Below, piece after piece: positions 15,865 through 23,334 of a stretch of DNA of 64,000 bases (position 1 is the first letter of the stretch; the number at the start of each line of letters is the position of its first letter). Source of the stretch: Odoribacter splanchnicus DSM 20712 (GTDB lineage Bacteria > Bacteroidota > Bacteroidia > Bacteroidales > Marinifilaceae); the NCBI RefSeq assembly GCF_000190535.1, contig NC_015160.1:3100001-3164000 (forward strand). The letters are read 5' to 3'. The notes under the pieces are model-generated. The model had not been told where the DNA came from and ran no database searches. It saw only the letters and a list, made by a program, of their open reading frames with translations. The position numbers and the translations under genes are program-made.

Positions 15865-17268
15865 TTGAAACATATATTATTGATCTTTTGCCTGTGTATA
15901 AGTTGTTCTTTATTTGCACAAAAAAAAATAAAGAATTCTGTTATTCTTTCTACAAATGACACTGTTAGTATCAACGACATTATCATTTTGAAAAAAGGAA
16001 TTGCAATAAACAATACTTTCCAATTCGTACGTACCAGATCAAATTTCAACGTTCCTTCACAATATGAAGGAAGCCAACAAAAAATATCATTCTTCAAAGA
16101 AATCGACAACAAATATTATGCTTACACTTTCAATTTTTTGGTGAATCTTGAGGAAGCTTTAAATAATGGAGAAATAATTATCAGTGGATTGGTAAAAAAT
16201 AAAATAACTCCTCCTTCACCTTTAATAGATACAATAATTCCATCTTCACCTATAATATTATACACCTTAACAGATATTTTATCTAATATTCCCTGGTATA
16301 AAACTCAACGGGAAATAAATAATTTTTACAGCAAGAATTTAAAAAATATCCCAAAATCGAGCTTTGGTAAAGATGGATATAGCGAAAGTTATCTATCAGA
16401 TATTTTTATTGGAAATTATAGAATGAGAATGAATTTCGTCATAAATAATGCCACGCAAACTCTGACACGGGTAACATTAAAGCCATTATTCAAATTAACA
16501 GATAAAAACTCAGATATTATTCGTGATAGCATAAATAGTATCCTTAAATCAATATTTGGTGAACCATTAATCACTCAAATAGACAGTTCTATCAAAGTTC
16601 ATTCTGCAATCACAAAATGGTTAACAGATAATTATTCTGTTGAGTCGGTATTTATGGGACATAAAGATTTTCAAACTGCCACAATAGGAATACAACCGAT
16701 TGATAAACAACCAGAAAATCAATCTTCAAAAAAAACTATAATTGAAAACATTGGAGTTAAATCTGATGATTTCAGAAATACTAAATGGGGTATATCAAAA
16801 AAACAAGTACAAAAAATAGAGTCAGCACAATTTATTGATGGGGTTACTGATATGTTACTCTATAAAGGGAAAATAGCCAATTTAGAATGTCAGATTATTT
16901 ATCAATTTATAGAAGATACATTATACAATGGCATTTATTTGATAAAAGAAAAGCATGTGAATAATAATGATTATATATCCGATTTTAAAAATTTGAAAAA
17001 TCTGTTGACTGAAAAATATGGAAAGCCTGAAATAGATAAAATGGTTTGGAAAGGAAATCTATATAAAGATGATGTAGCTAACTATGGAATGGCTGTAATA
17101 AGCGGTGAATTAATATATGTTGCCACTTGGAAAACAGAATCAACCAATATTCGTTTAATGTTATATGGAGACAATTTTACTCCATCACTCGGAGTTATGT
17201 ATGAGAGTGAGAAGTATAAAAATCTTGTCAAAAAAAATGAGAAACAAGAAGTTTTAAAGGATCTATAA
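15865..17268 (+). CDS. Secreted accessory (moron) protein, unknown function
   Basis: About 467 residues starting at TTG 15865; TTG 15856 is also possible, and there is no ATG near the signal sequence. The N-terminus KHILLIFCLCISCSLFAQ is a good Sec signal peptide. The rest looks like a periplasmic or surface protein, with two similar-looking C-terminal segments of the FRNTKWGISKKQVQKIES type (about 305-460). It has no phage structural features and is visibly more A+T-rich than the genes on both sides, so it is probably a recently acquired lysogenic-conversion gene. Confidence 0.7.
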   Translation: MKHILLIFCLCISCSLFAQKKIKNSVILSTNDTVSINDIIILKKGIAINNTFQFVRTRSNFNVPSQYEGSQQKISFFKEIDNKYYAYTFNFLVNLEEALNNGEIIISGLVKNKITPPSPLIDTIIPSSPIILYTLTDILSNIPWYKTQREINNFYSKNLKNIPKSSFGKDGYSESYLSDIFIGNYRMRMNFVINNATQTLTRVTLKPLFKLTDKNSDIIRDSINSILKSIFGEPLITQIDSSIKVHSAITKWLTDNYSVESVFMGHKDFQTATIGIQPIDKQPENQSSKKTIIENIGVKSDDFRNTKWGISKKQVQKIESAQFIDGVTDMLLYKGKIANLECQIIYQFIEDTLYNGIYLIKEKHVNNNDYISDFKNLKNLLTEKYGKPEIDKMVWKGNLYKDDVANYGMAVISGELIYVATWKTESTNIRLMLYGDNFTPSLGVMYESEKYKNLVKKNEKQEVLKDL

Positions 17269-17311
17269 ATACGCATAGCCGACTAGCTTCGCCTTTTTCT
17301 TTCCCTTCAAT

Positions 17312-17342
17312 TTTGCCACCTCAAAAATTTTACCTATCATTG
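17312..17342 (+). promoter_or_regulatory. Promoter of leader RNA A
   Basis: TTTG (17312-17315), 19 bases, then TATCATTG (17335-17342). The same layout with the same -7 box precedes leader RNA B. Transcription would begin at about 17349, so the RNA would start at or within the variable 5' strand. Confidence 0.65.
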
Positions 17343-17345
17343 CAA

Positions 17346-17550
17346 TGTTCAAACATTATCACGTAGGGTGGAGATAGACCGCCCTCGAATCCGAGTCGCG
17401 GATTTTTTATGTCTATCACTCAACACATGATAAACGCATGCGGCGTGTACCCCCGTCCTATGGTTATAATGATCATAGGGACCCTACGTGAGAGTTTGAA
17501 CACCGGGAAAGGCACGCCGTTTTCTGTGCCTAAAAGTTCAAAATCACGTA
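17346..17550 (+). ncRNA. Structured leader RNA A (candidate switch)
   Basis: TGTTCAAAC (17346-17354) pairs perfectly with GTTTGAACA (17494-17502), and CACGTAGGGT (17360-17369) with ACCCTACGTG (17481-17490). A second copy of the 5' strand, GTTCAAAATCACGTA (17536-17550), lies two bases before the start codon and can pair with the same central strand instead. Other conserved elements are GATAGAC (17373-17379) with GTCTATC (17411-17417), an AATCCG/CGGATT hairpin plus T run (17388-17408), and CGGCGTG (17441-17447) with CACGCCG (17513-17519). In copy B the variable stems differ but remain paired. It reads as a two-state leader controlling the gene at 17553; the ligand or trigger is unknown. Confidence 0.8.
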
Positions 17551-17552
17551 TT

Positions 17553-17879
17553 ATGGAAAAGAAAAACACCTCTCCCACTGTCGCGGAGCAAAAACAAGAA
17601 TTCTTGTTACCGAAATCTGCTAATGTATTTAAATCTGAACTTCTTAGAGCAGCCCGGGAGATTTTCAGTATTGCTAATAGAATCCGGATACAATCTGCAA
17701 TACTAACGGATGATGATCTGAGACCTTACACAAAAGAATTCAATGGTAGTATTCAGGAATTCACTGATGAAATGAACGTTTGTGCATCCTGTTTGATGTC
17801 TGCCTATACCAGTCTTGAAAAACTGAATGTACGTAATACTTCTGTATTTCTTTTGGAAAAGGAGGAAAGCCATGTGTAA
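17553..17879 (+). CDS. Small cassette protein behind leader RNA A
   Basis: A 108-residue protein. The first 15 residues (MEKKNTSPTVAEQKQ) are identical, in DNA as well, to those of the gene at 32020; the rest is unrelated. The body is helical and contains no recognised domain. In-frame codons extend upstream through the leader RNA, but the ATG at 17553, just behind the conserved RNA and matching the paralogue start, is the best choice. The stop overlaps the next start by eight bases, so the two genes are translationally coupled. Role unknown; likely expressed from its own promoter in the lysogen. Confidence 0.7.
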   Translation: MEKKNTSPTVAEQKQEFLLPKSANVFKSELLRAAREIFSIANRIRIQSAILTDDDLRPYTKEFNGSIQEFTDEMNVCASCLMSAYTSLEKLNVRNTSVFLLEKEESHV

Positions 17880-18135
17880 AAAAGAACTTACAGAACAGGC
17901 CATACAGGCCCTTAACGATCTGATGTGTGAATTCATAAAGCGTTATGCTCCGGCAAAGTCCTGGGAGCAGGCCGACGAACATTTCACATCGTCCGAAATC
18001 GCTGAAATGTTCAATTCCGTTTATCCGATACCTCTGGAAAATATTTTCGAGGCGTTGAAATCAAACGGCTTTACATGCGTACCTTTATCCGGACAGCCGA
18101 CTTTCGTCTGGCTGCTCACCCTTAAACAGAAATAA
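17872..18135 (+). CDS. Small hypothetical cassette protein
   Basis: An 87-residue, mostly helical protein starting at ATG 17872, overlapping the previous gene by eight bases. The middle (SSEIAEMFNSVYPIPLENIF, then EALKSNGFTCVPL) looks like a winged-helix or HTH-like unit, but weakly. It ends five bases before a strong terminator that closes the cassette. Function unknown. Confidence 0.6.
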   Translation: MCKKELTEQAIQALNDLMCEFIKRYAPAKSWEQADEHFTSSEIAEMFNSVYPIPLENIFEALKSNGFTCVPLSGQPTFVWLLTLKQK

Positions 18136-18140
18136 ACTTC

Positions 18141-18165
18141 GCCCCGGTTCACGCCGGGGCTTTTC
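18141..18165 (+). terminator. Terminator closing cassette 1
   Basis: GCCCCGG (18141-18147), loop TTCACG and CCGGGGC (18154-18160) are followed by TTTTCTTT. The next late promoter-like element begins inside the T-rich tail. Confidence 0.9.
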
Positions 18166-18203
18166 TTTGTCCTTTTCCATCGTCCGGATCCTGCTTTCCT
18201 TTG
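18166..18203 (+). promoter_or_regulatory. Late promoter-like element 2
   Basis: TTTGTCCTTTTCC starts at 18166 and TTCCTTTG (18196-18203) starts exactly 26 bases after the TTTG. It ends 13 bases before the terminase small subunit start. Confidence 0.55.
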
Positions 18204-18216
18204 CAAAAACATCGCT

Positions 18217-18789
18217 ATGAAAGCACTCGAAAATCAGGACTACGAAACCATCAAATCCTACATCCTGGAAGGAAATGAATCTACCCTTCCGCTCCGGCAA
18301 CGTGAAATGCTCAACCGCTGGGTCTCTGCCTCCAAACTTCTGGAAAAAAATCCGGTAACAAAAAATGCAGTTGCCATCCTTCAGGCAAAGTATCCCGGCC
18401 TGAGCCGGACACAGGCTTATGAAGATTGCCGGAACGCCGTCCGTATGTTCAACAGCCGCCAAACTTTCGATTATGAACTCTGGCGCAACTGGTTACTAAA
18501 CAATATTATCGAACTCTGCCAGAAAGCAAAGGACACCGGTAATCTGAAAGCCTGGGCAGCAGCTCAGGCAAATCTGATAAAAGCCCTGGGCGAAGCTCCC
18601 GAGAATAACATCGATCCGCGTCTGTTGGAAAAACATCAGATCGTTATCCCGATCCAGGTCAACAACAATACCTACAACCTCGACCTGAACAAATTCCTGA
18701 ACATACCCATCGATCAGCGCACACGCATTGCAGACGCTCTGATCAATCCGGCTACCGACGATGACATCACCGAAATCATGAACTCATGA
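18217..18789 (+). CDS. terS: Probable terminase small subunit
   Basis: A 190-residue helical protein directly upstream of the large terminase subunit and overlapping it by four bases (ATGA). The N-terminal half contains a putative DNA-binding helical region (SRTQAYEDCRNAVRMFNSR near 63-81), and the C-terminal part (135-190) is an oligomerisation-like tail. It would recognise phage DNA and load the large subunit. The call rests on position, size and fold pattern rather than a specific motif. Confidence 0.75.
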   Translation: MKALENQDYETIKSYILEGNESTLPLRQREMLNRWVSASKLLEKNPVTKNAVAILQAKYPGLSRTQAYEDCRNAVRMFNSRQTFDYELWRNWLLNNIIELCQKAKDTGNLKAWAAAQANLIKALGEAPENNIDPRLLEKHQIVIPIQVNNNTYNLDLNKFLNIPIDQRTRIADALINPATDDDITEIMNS

Positions 18790-20504
18790 TAGAGCAAAAA
18801 ATACAATTCAACCCGGCACAACAAATCGGCCTACTCCTTCAGGCCAAAAACAAAGCCGATATCTGGGGGCGAGGCACCGGGAAATCAGCCGGAATAGCCT
18901 GGGACATCAACCTGATTAACCGGACCATGCCCCGGGCTTTAACTGCCGTAACCGGACAGACTTTCGGACAGCTGCTCACACGTACACTCCCATCCACTTT
19001 TAAACTACTTGAAAGTATGGGCTATAAAATGCACGTCTCAGCCAAAGATCCCGGCAACTACGTCATCAACCGCCGACCGCCGGATCATTTCCTGCAACCC
19101 TACGAAAAAGTAATGAAGTTCGACAATTTTATTAGCTTTTCGAATGGTAACGGCTTATTGCTTCTTTCTCAGGACCGCGCCGGATCAGCGCGTGGAGCAT
19201 CCGTCGATTACGAGATTCTGGACGAAGCACTGACAATAAATAAACAACGTTACGACGAAGAAACATCACCGACCAACCGGGGAAATGAAGGTATTTTCGG
19301 ACCACACAGTCCGCAACCGATCCCCTGGCACCATGGTTTCCACTATTCCAGTTCCATGCCGTACACCGCCGAACAAAAATGGCTGCTTGATATCGGCAAC
19401 TACTATGAAAAAGAACGCGGAATCCGACTTTTCGAAATCTGGAACCGGATAATAAAATTACAGTTGGAGCTGCTCGACTGCGAATCAGAATCCGAATTCA
19501 AAAGTATCTGGAACGAAACGGTTCGTCTGAAAAAGAGTATTGCACCTTTTGTCAGCAAAGACGGCACACTGTTCACGCTGGCCAATGCTTTCGATAATAT
19601 CCAAAACGTAGGCTTTTCCTATATCAGACGGGAATATAAAAAACAAACGCTGCTGACCTTCCTGATTGAGATCATGAACATGGTGATCGATAAAGTAGAA
19701 GATTGCTACTATCCACTCTCCGACCGCCATATCTATTATAATGCTACGAACGACGCTTTTATCCGGGACGTAGCAGAAGATTCAAATTTCGACTGGAACC
19801 GGCTTTCCGAAAAAGATTGCCGCTATGATTCGGATTGTGACACACACAAACCTCTGGAACTTTCATTCGACTGGGGTGCCCGGATCAGCCTGATGACCGT
19901 CAGCCAACCCCGGAATTACGATTTTGTCACCGGCCTTTTTTCTGAGATAGAATTGCAGAATTTTATAAATGAATTTTTCGTCAAACCCGATCAGGCACCC
20001 ACAACAATGATAAATGCCCTGATCGACTCATTTTGTCGTTACTACGAACATCATCAGGAACGTACCATCATTTACATCCGCGACCGATATGGAGATCACC
20101 GACAGGCAAACAGTTCACAAAGCTACAACGAACAGGCTATCGAACGGCTGAAATCAAACGGTTGGTACGTTATTCCTCACGTTCATCAAGGGATGGAGCC
20201 ACCCCAACACGATAAATTCCTGCTCATCCAAAATATTTTCAAGGAAGCAGATCCGCGTTTCCCCGGTATCCGGTTTAACGGCGTCCGGTGTAAATTCTCC
20301 ATTATCAGTATGAATAATACCCGCGTAACCGAACACGATGGCCGTTTCGGGAAGGACAAAAAAAGCGAAAGCAGCCGGAGCGGAGTACTTCCCGAGGAAG
20401 CAACCCACTTCGGCGACGCTATCGACAAAATTATCTGGACAAAATTCAACAGTGCATTACGCTTCAATAACAACACTTTTGTCCCCGTTCGAATAAAAAA
20501 TTGA
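18786..20504 (+). CDS. terL: Terminase large subunit (packaging ATPase-nuclease)
   Basis: A 572-residue packaging motor. The N-terminal ATPase has Walker A GRGTGKS (28-34) and Walker B YEILDEA with D146/E147. The C-terminal RNase H-like nuclease starts around LSFDWGARISL with D362 as first metal ligand, and later acidic positions lie in YIRDRYGDH (about 434-442) and FGDAIDK near the end. It cuts concatemeric DNA and pumps it into the prohead. Length and domain order are normal. It is separated from protease and capsid genes by two accessory cassettes, which is unusual. Confidence 0.92.
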   Translation: MIEQKIQFNPAQQIGLLLQAKNKADIWGRGTGKSAGIAWDINLINRTMPRALTAVTGQTFGQLLTRTLPSTFKLLESMGYKMHVSAKDPGNYVINRRPPDHFLQPYEKVMKFDNFISFSNGNGLLLLSQDRAGSARGASVDYEILDEALTINKQRYDEETSPTNRGNEGIFGPHSPQPIPWHHGFHYSSSMPYTAEQKWLLDIGNYYEKERGIRLFEIWNRIIKLQLELLDCESESEFKSIWNETVRLKKSIAPFVSKDGTLFTLANAFDNIQNVGFSYIRREYKKQTLLTFLIEIMNMVIDKVEDCYYPLSDRHIYYNATNDAFIRDVAEDSNFDWNRLSEKDCRYDSDCDTHKPLELSFDWGARISLMTVSQPRNYDFVTGLFSEIELQNFINEFFVKPDQAPTTMINALIDSFCRYYEHHQERTIIYIRDRYGDHRQANSSQSYNEQAIERLKSNGWYVIPHVHQGMEPPQHDKFLLIQNIFKEADPRFPGIRFNGVRCKFSIISMNNTRVTEHDGRFGKDKKSESSRSGVLPEEATHFGDAIDKIIWTKFNSALRFNNNTFVPVRIKN

Positions 20505-20522
20505 AAAAAGTCGGCAAAAACT

Positions 20523-20552
20523 TTTGCAATAAACTAAAGTTTATTATCTTTG
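20523..20552 (+). promoter_or_regulatory. Promoter of cassette 2
   Basis: TTTG (20523-20526), 18 bases, then TATCTTTG (20545-20552), both exact matches to the Bacteroidetes consensus elements. It lies 30 bases before the first small cassette gene. Confidence 0.75.
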
Positions 20553-20582
20553 TAGTGAAGTTTAACCCCAAATACTAAGTTT

Positions 20583-20771
20583 ATGAGGGAATCTTTAAAA
20601 GAGTTCTTGGAAATTATTGAAAGTTGCGATCAGCCCACCACCTTCCACCGGGCAATGTTGGAAAACCTTTTCCTTCTTTACTCGAAAGGTTGGAAACAAA
20701 TGGGGCTGACGGAGACAGAAAAAGAAACGCTGATTAATGCGATTCTGGATCAGTTCTCTAAACTGAAATAA
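20583..20771 (+). CDS. Small hypothetical cassette protein
   Basis: A 62-residue acidic helical protein (LKEFLEIIESC, then ETLINAILDQFSKLK). It is the first gene behind a consensus promoter and is followed ten bases later by a perfect hairpin. No recognised family. It is probably expressed in the lysogen. Confidence 0.6.
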   Translation: MRESLKEFLEIIESCDQPTTFHRAMLENLFLLYSKGWKQMGLTETEKETLINAILDQFSKLK

Positions 20772-20780
20772 ACCAGGAAC

Positions 20781-20800
20781 GTGTCCCCTTCGGGGGACAC
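20781..20800 (+). terminator. Strong hairpin, possible attenuator in cassette 2
   Basis: GTGTCCCC-TTCG-GGGGACAC is a perfect 8-bp stem with a stable TTCG tetraloop, followed by ATTTT. It sits between two cassette genes, so it may partially terminate and reduce downstream expression. Confidence 0.6.
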
Positions 20801-20829
20801 ATTTTAAAGATTATAAAAAAGGAGGAAGT

Positions 20830-21306
20830 ATGAAAAAGACAACATTTTTTAGCAATGAGGATTTAGACAATATCCTCCGCGGAATGGAAGGTTTAACAAC
20901 CGACGAAAAAGAAGCTTATCTGGATGCCCGGCTGAAGGAACTCGAAAGCCTTCCGGACTCCAGTAAAAAAGAGCTGCAAGAGGCTGCTCGTGCAGGAATG
21001 CAACCAACCCTCGAACTGGCATCGCACATTAGTGTCATGAACGAATTACAGCGGATCGGCAATATCGTTTCATTTGCATCTATTGCAAAAGACTATTTCG
21101 GAAAATCAAAATTCTGGATCCATCAGCGGATAAACGGATATCTGGTGAATGGTAAACCGGCATGTTTTACAAATGAGCAAATCGTCCGGATGGCTGAAGC
21201 ACTGGAAGATATTGCAAAGCAAATGCAGGAAGCCGCTGCACACCTGAAAGTCATTGCTACCCAGGAAAGAAGCACTGTAAAAAAATTAGAAACAGGAAAG
21301 GAGTAA
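20830..21306 (+). CDS. DUF5053-like cassette protein
   Basis: A 158-residue protein. The central part (about 66-118: MNELQRIGNIVSFASIAKDY, FGKSKFWIHQRINGY, FTNEQIVRMAEALE) matches my recollection of DUF5053, a family seen in Bacteroides phages and mobile elements. It resembles a helix-turn-helix protein preceded by an acidic helical region. A purine-rich GGAGGA sequence lies six bases before the ATG, one of few Shine-Dalgarno-like sites here. Function unknown, possibly regulatory. Confidence 0.65.
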   Translation: MKKTTFFSNEDLDNILRGMEGLTTDEKEAYLDARLKELESLPDSSKKELQEAARAGMQPTLELASHISVMNELQRIGNIVSFASIAKDYFGKSKFWIHQRINGYLVNGKPACFTNEQIVRMAEALEDIAKQMQEAAAHLKVIATQERSTVKKLETGKE

Positions 21307-21309
21307 TTT

Positions 21310-21630
21310 ATGATTAATCTGACAAAGCATTCAGTTAATGGCAAGATTTCTGTAAAATCCCTGGTTAAAACTTTTGATGAATACCAGGCTAAAGAAAAAG
21401 AACTGGCCAATAAAATGTTTCACCTGCGCGGTGTATTTCCCCGACCGGAGGAATATATTGAGCTACGCAATGAAATGGCACAAGTAAAAACAACATTGTC
21501 CGACCTCCGGAACTGTCTGAAAATATATTGCCGGTATGGAAATATAAATGGCAAAGAAGTAATAAACGACTGTGAATTTACTCCTCCGGACGATTGGAAA
21601 AAAGCCGAAAGAGTATTTGATACTGTTTAG
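21310..21630 (+). CDS. Hypothetical cassette protein
   Basis: A 106-residue protein starting three bases after the previous stop. Residues 20-75 look like a helical hairpin or coiled coil (FDEYQAKEKELANKMFHLRG, ELRNEMAQVKTTLSDLRNCL). No known motif. It ends just before the terminator that closes cassette 2. Confidence 0.6.
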   Translation: MINLTKHSVNGKISVKSLVKTFDEYQAKEKELANKMFHLRGVFPRPEEYIELRNEMAQVKTTLSDLRNCLKIYCRYGNINGKEVINDCEFTPPDDWKKAERVFDTV

Positions 21631-21635
21631 AAAAG

Positions 21636-21660
21636 CGGAGCTTACAGCTCCGTTTTTTTT
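21636..21660 (+). terminator. Terminator closing cassette 2
   Basis: CGGAGC (21636-21641), loop TTACA and GCTCCG (21647-21652) are followed by eight T residues. Confidence 0.9.
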
Positions 21661-21695
21661 GTCCTTTTTTCTCCTTTCCTTCCCTCCTATTTTCG
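21658..21695 (+). promoter_or_regulatory. Late promoter-like element 3
   Basis: TTTGTCCTTTTTTC starts at 21658 and TATTTTCG (21688-21695) starts exactly 26 bases after the TTTG. It ends 17 bases before ATG 21713. Confidence 0.55.
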
Positions 21696-21712
21696 CCGAA
21701 AAGATTTGAACA

Positions 21713-21991
21713 ATGGCAACGATTCGGCGAAAAACTGTTCTTCAGGAAATGGATGTTAAAACAAACCCGAGAACCGGGGAACAGGAAGTTTTTAGTATTA
21801 CTTTCGATAAATTAAACGGCGAACGGGTATTTATCCCGCGTGGGGTAAGCTGCGGTCTGAACATGGACATGGCAGCCAACCGTTACAGGGGAGTACTTCC
21901 CGTTGATAAAAACGGTAACTCAACCGGACATCCCACTCCGGTAGGAATTGACCGAATCATTCGTTTTAACGGAAAGGAGGTCGTGTTATGA
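21713..21991 (+). CDS. Small hypothetical protein before the portal gene
   Basis: A 92-residue strand-rich protein (EVFSITFDKLNGERVFIPRG). It overlaps the portal gene by four bases, so it is coupled to it. The size and position fit a head or DNA-packaging accessory protein. No recognised family. Confidence 0.6.
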   Translation: MATIRRKTVLQEMDVKTNPRTGEQEVFSITFDKLNGERVFIPRGVSCGLNMDMAANRYRGVLPVDKNGNSTGHPTPVGIDRIIRFNGKEVVL

Positions 21992-23334
21992 GTGTAAAGC
22001 TGCTCACCTCCGAAAACGGGACTCCCTTAATGGCCTACGGCGGAAAATTCTTCGCTTCTACTATCGGCATACCCGAAACAGTTAAATCCTCCGTACAAAC
22101 CGAAAAAGTAGAAGACTCGGTAAAAGTAGGGAACTACGAATGTTGCGCCTGGACCACTTCCAACGATTTCCCACAAAAAGCAGCAACAATAATCGGGCAA
22201 ACCGGAGTTCTCAGCACCGGACTTAAATTCCTTCACCGGGTTGTCATGGGGCAAGGCGTTTTTCCTTGTAAAGTTGCCGGATATGACGCAAAAGGCAATG
22301 AGCTGTTAGAAGTCATTAATGATTCTCAGGTTATTAATTTCCTTCAGTCCCGGACAGTCCGGCGTTATCTTGCAAATGCCTACCGGGATATCCTGAAATT
22401 CGGGATATCCTTTCCACAGCTGATCCCAAATATAGCAGGGAATCAGATCGTTGGGATAAATGCCATCAACGCCCTGCATTGCCGTTTGACAAAGCCGCGT
22501 AACGGCATAATTGAAAACTGCATTGTCTCCGGAGAATGGCCGGATATCTCTAATCCCCAAAATATCGAAGTTTATCCAGTCCTCGATAACTACGATCCCC
22601 TGGCCGACCTCGAGCGTATCCGCTACGCCGGAAAAATTGCCGGAAGAAGTTACATCTATCCGCTCCGCGACGAGTGGGACAGTAGCGACATTTATCCTAT
22701 GCCTGCCTGGTGGGCTGCCAAATTAGCCGGATGGATAAGTATAGCCAATAAAATCCCTGCTTTCCTGGACAAAGCCTATGAAAATCAAATCAGTTGGACC
22801 TGGCATATAAAGATACCTTATGCGTACTGGGACAAACGGTATCCGGAAAAAGACTACAAAAATCCGGAAGAACGGCGGCAAAAGATTCAGGAAGAAATGG
22901 ACGCTATCGAAGAAAGCCTGACAGATACAAAGAACGCAAACAAAGCCATTTTCACCCATTACACGATCGGAAACAACGGAAGGCCTGAAGAGCAGTGGAT
23001 TATCGAACCTCTCGATAACAAATACAAAGCCGACGACAAACTGGTCACTTCAGCAGCTGCAAACAGCGAAATCCTGTTTTCGTTGATGGTCAATCCGAAT
23101 GTGTTGGGTGCCGGAATGCCTGGTGGCACATATGCCGGAAATCAGGGCGGAAGCAATATCCGCGAAGCCTTTCTGGTAAACATCGCCATGGCCTGGCTCG
23201 ATCGGCAGAACCTGCTCGATCCCATCGAAGCAATGCTGGAGTTCAACGGAGTAAAAGACATACAGCTACGCTTCCGGAATACAATATTAACAACCCTCGA
23301 TTCAGGATCAGGGACCACTAAAAACCTGGCATAA
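21988..23334 (+). CDS. Probable portal protein
   Basis: A 448-residue protein. Its length, position after terminase and before head-tail genes, and mixed helical organisation fit a portal protein, the dodecameric channel at the capsid vertex. The segment about 110-135 (QVINFLQSRTVRRYLANAYR) and the long helical stretch about 285-312 followed by PLDNKYKADDKLVT are reminiscent of portal clip and stem regions. The C-terminal MPGGTYAGNQGGSNIREAFL region resembles the conserved portal stretch in which a Gly-rich loop precedes a long helix. The product overlaps its neighbours at both ends by a few bases. Confidence 0.75.
   Translation: MSVKLLTSENGTPLMAYGGKFFASTIGIPETVKSSVQTEKVEDSVKVGNYECCAWTTSNDFPQKAATIIGQTGVLSTGLKFLHRVVMGQGVFPCKVAGYDAKGNELLEVINDSQVINFLQSRTVRRYLANAYRDILKFGISFPQLIPNIAGNQIVGINAINALHCRLTKPRNGIIENCIVSGEWPDISNPQNIEVYPVLDNYDPLADLERIRYAGKIAGRSYIYPLRDEWDSSDIYPMPAWWAAKLAGWISIANKIPAFLDKAYENQISWTWHIKIPYAYWDKRYPEKDYKNPEERRQKIQEEMDAIEESLTDTKNANKAIFTHYTIGNNGRPEEQWIIEPLDNKYKADDKLVTSAAANSEILFSLMVNPNVLGAGMPGGTYAGNQGGSNIREAFLVNIAMAWLDRQNLLDPIEAMLEFNGVKDIQLRFRNTILTTLDSGSGTTKNLA

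Noticed and set aside
17346..17550. Leader RNA as retron, group I/II intron, bridge RNA or diversity-generating repeat
   Set aside because: No reverse transcriptase, transposase or intron-type core is seen nearby, and the direct repeats are explained by alternative pairing around a start codon. A remote possibility remains.
17409..17552. In-frame N-terminal extension of the 17553 gene through the leader RNA
   Set aside because: The paralogous leader B has a stop after 17 codons, and similarity follows RNA structure. The shared start is ATG 17553 / 32020.
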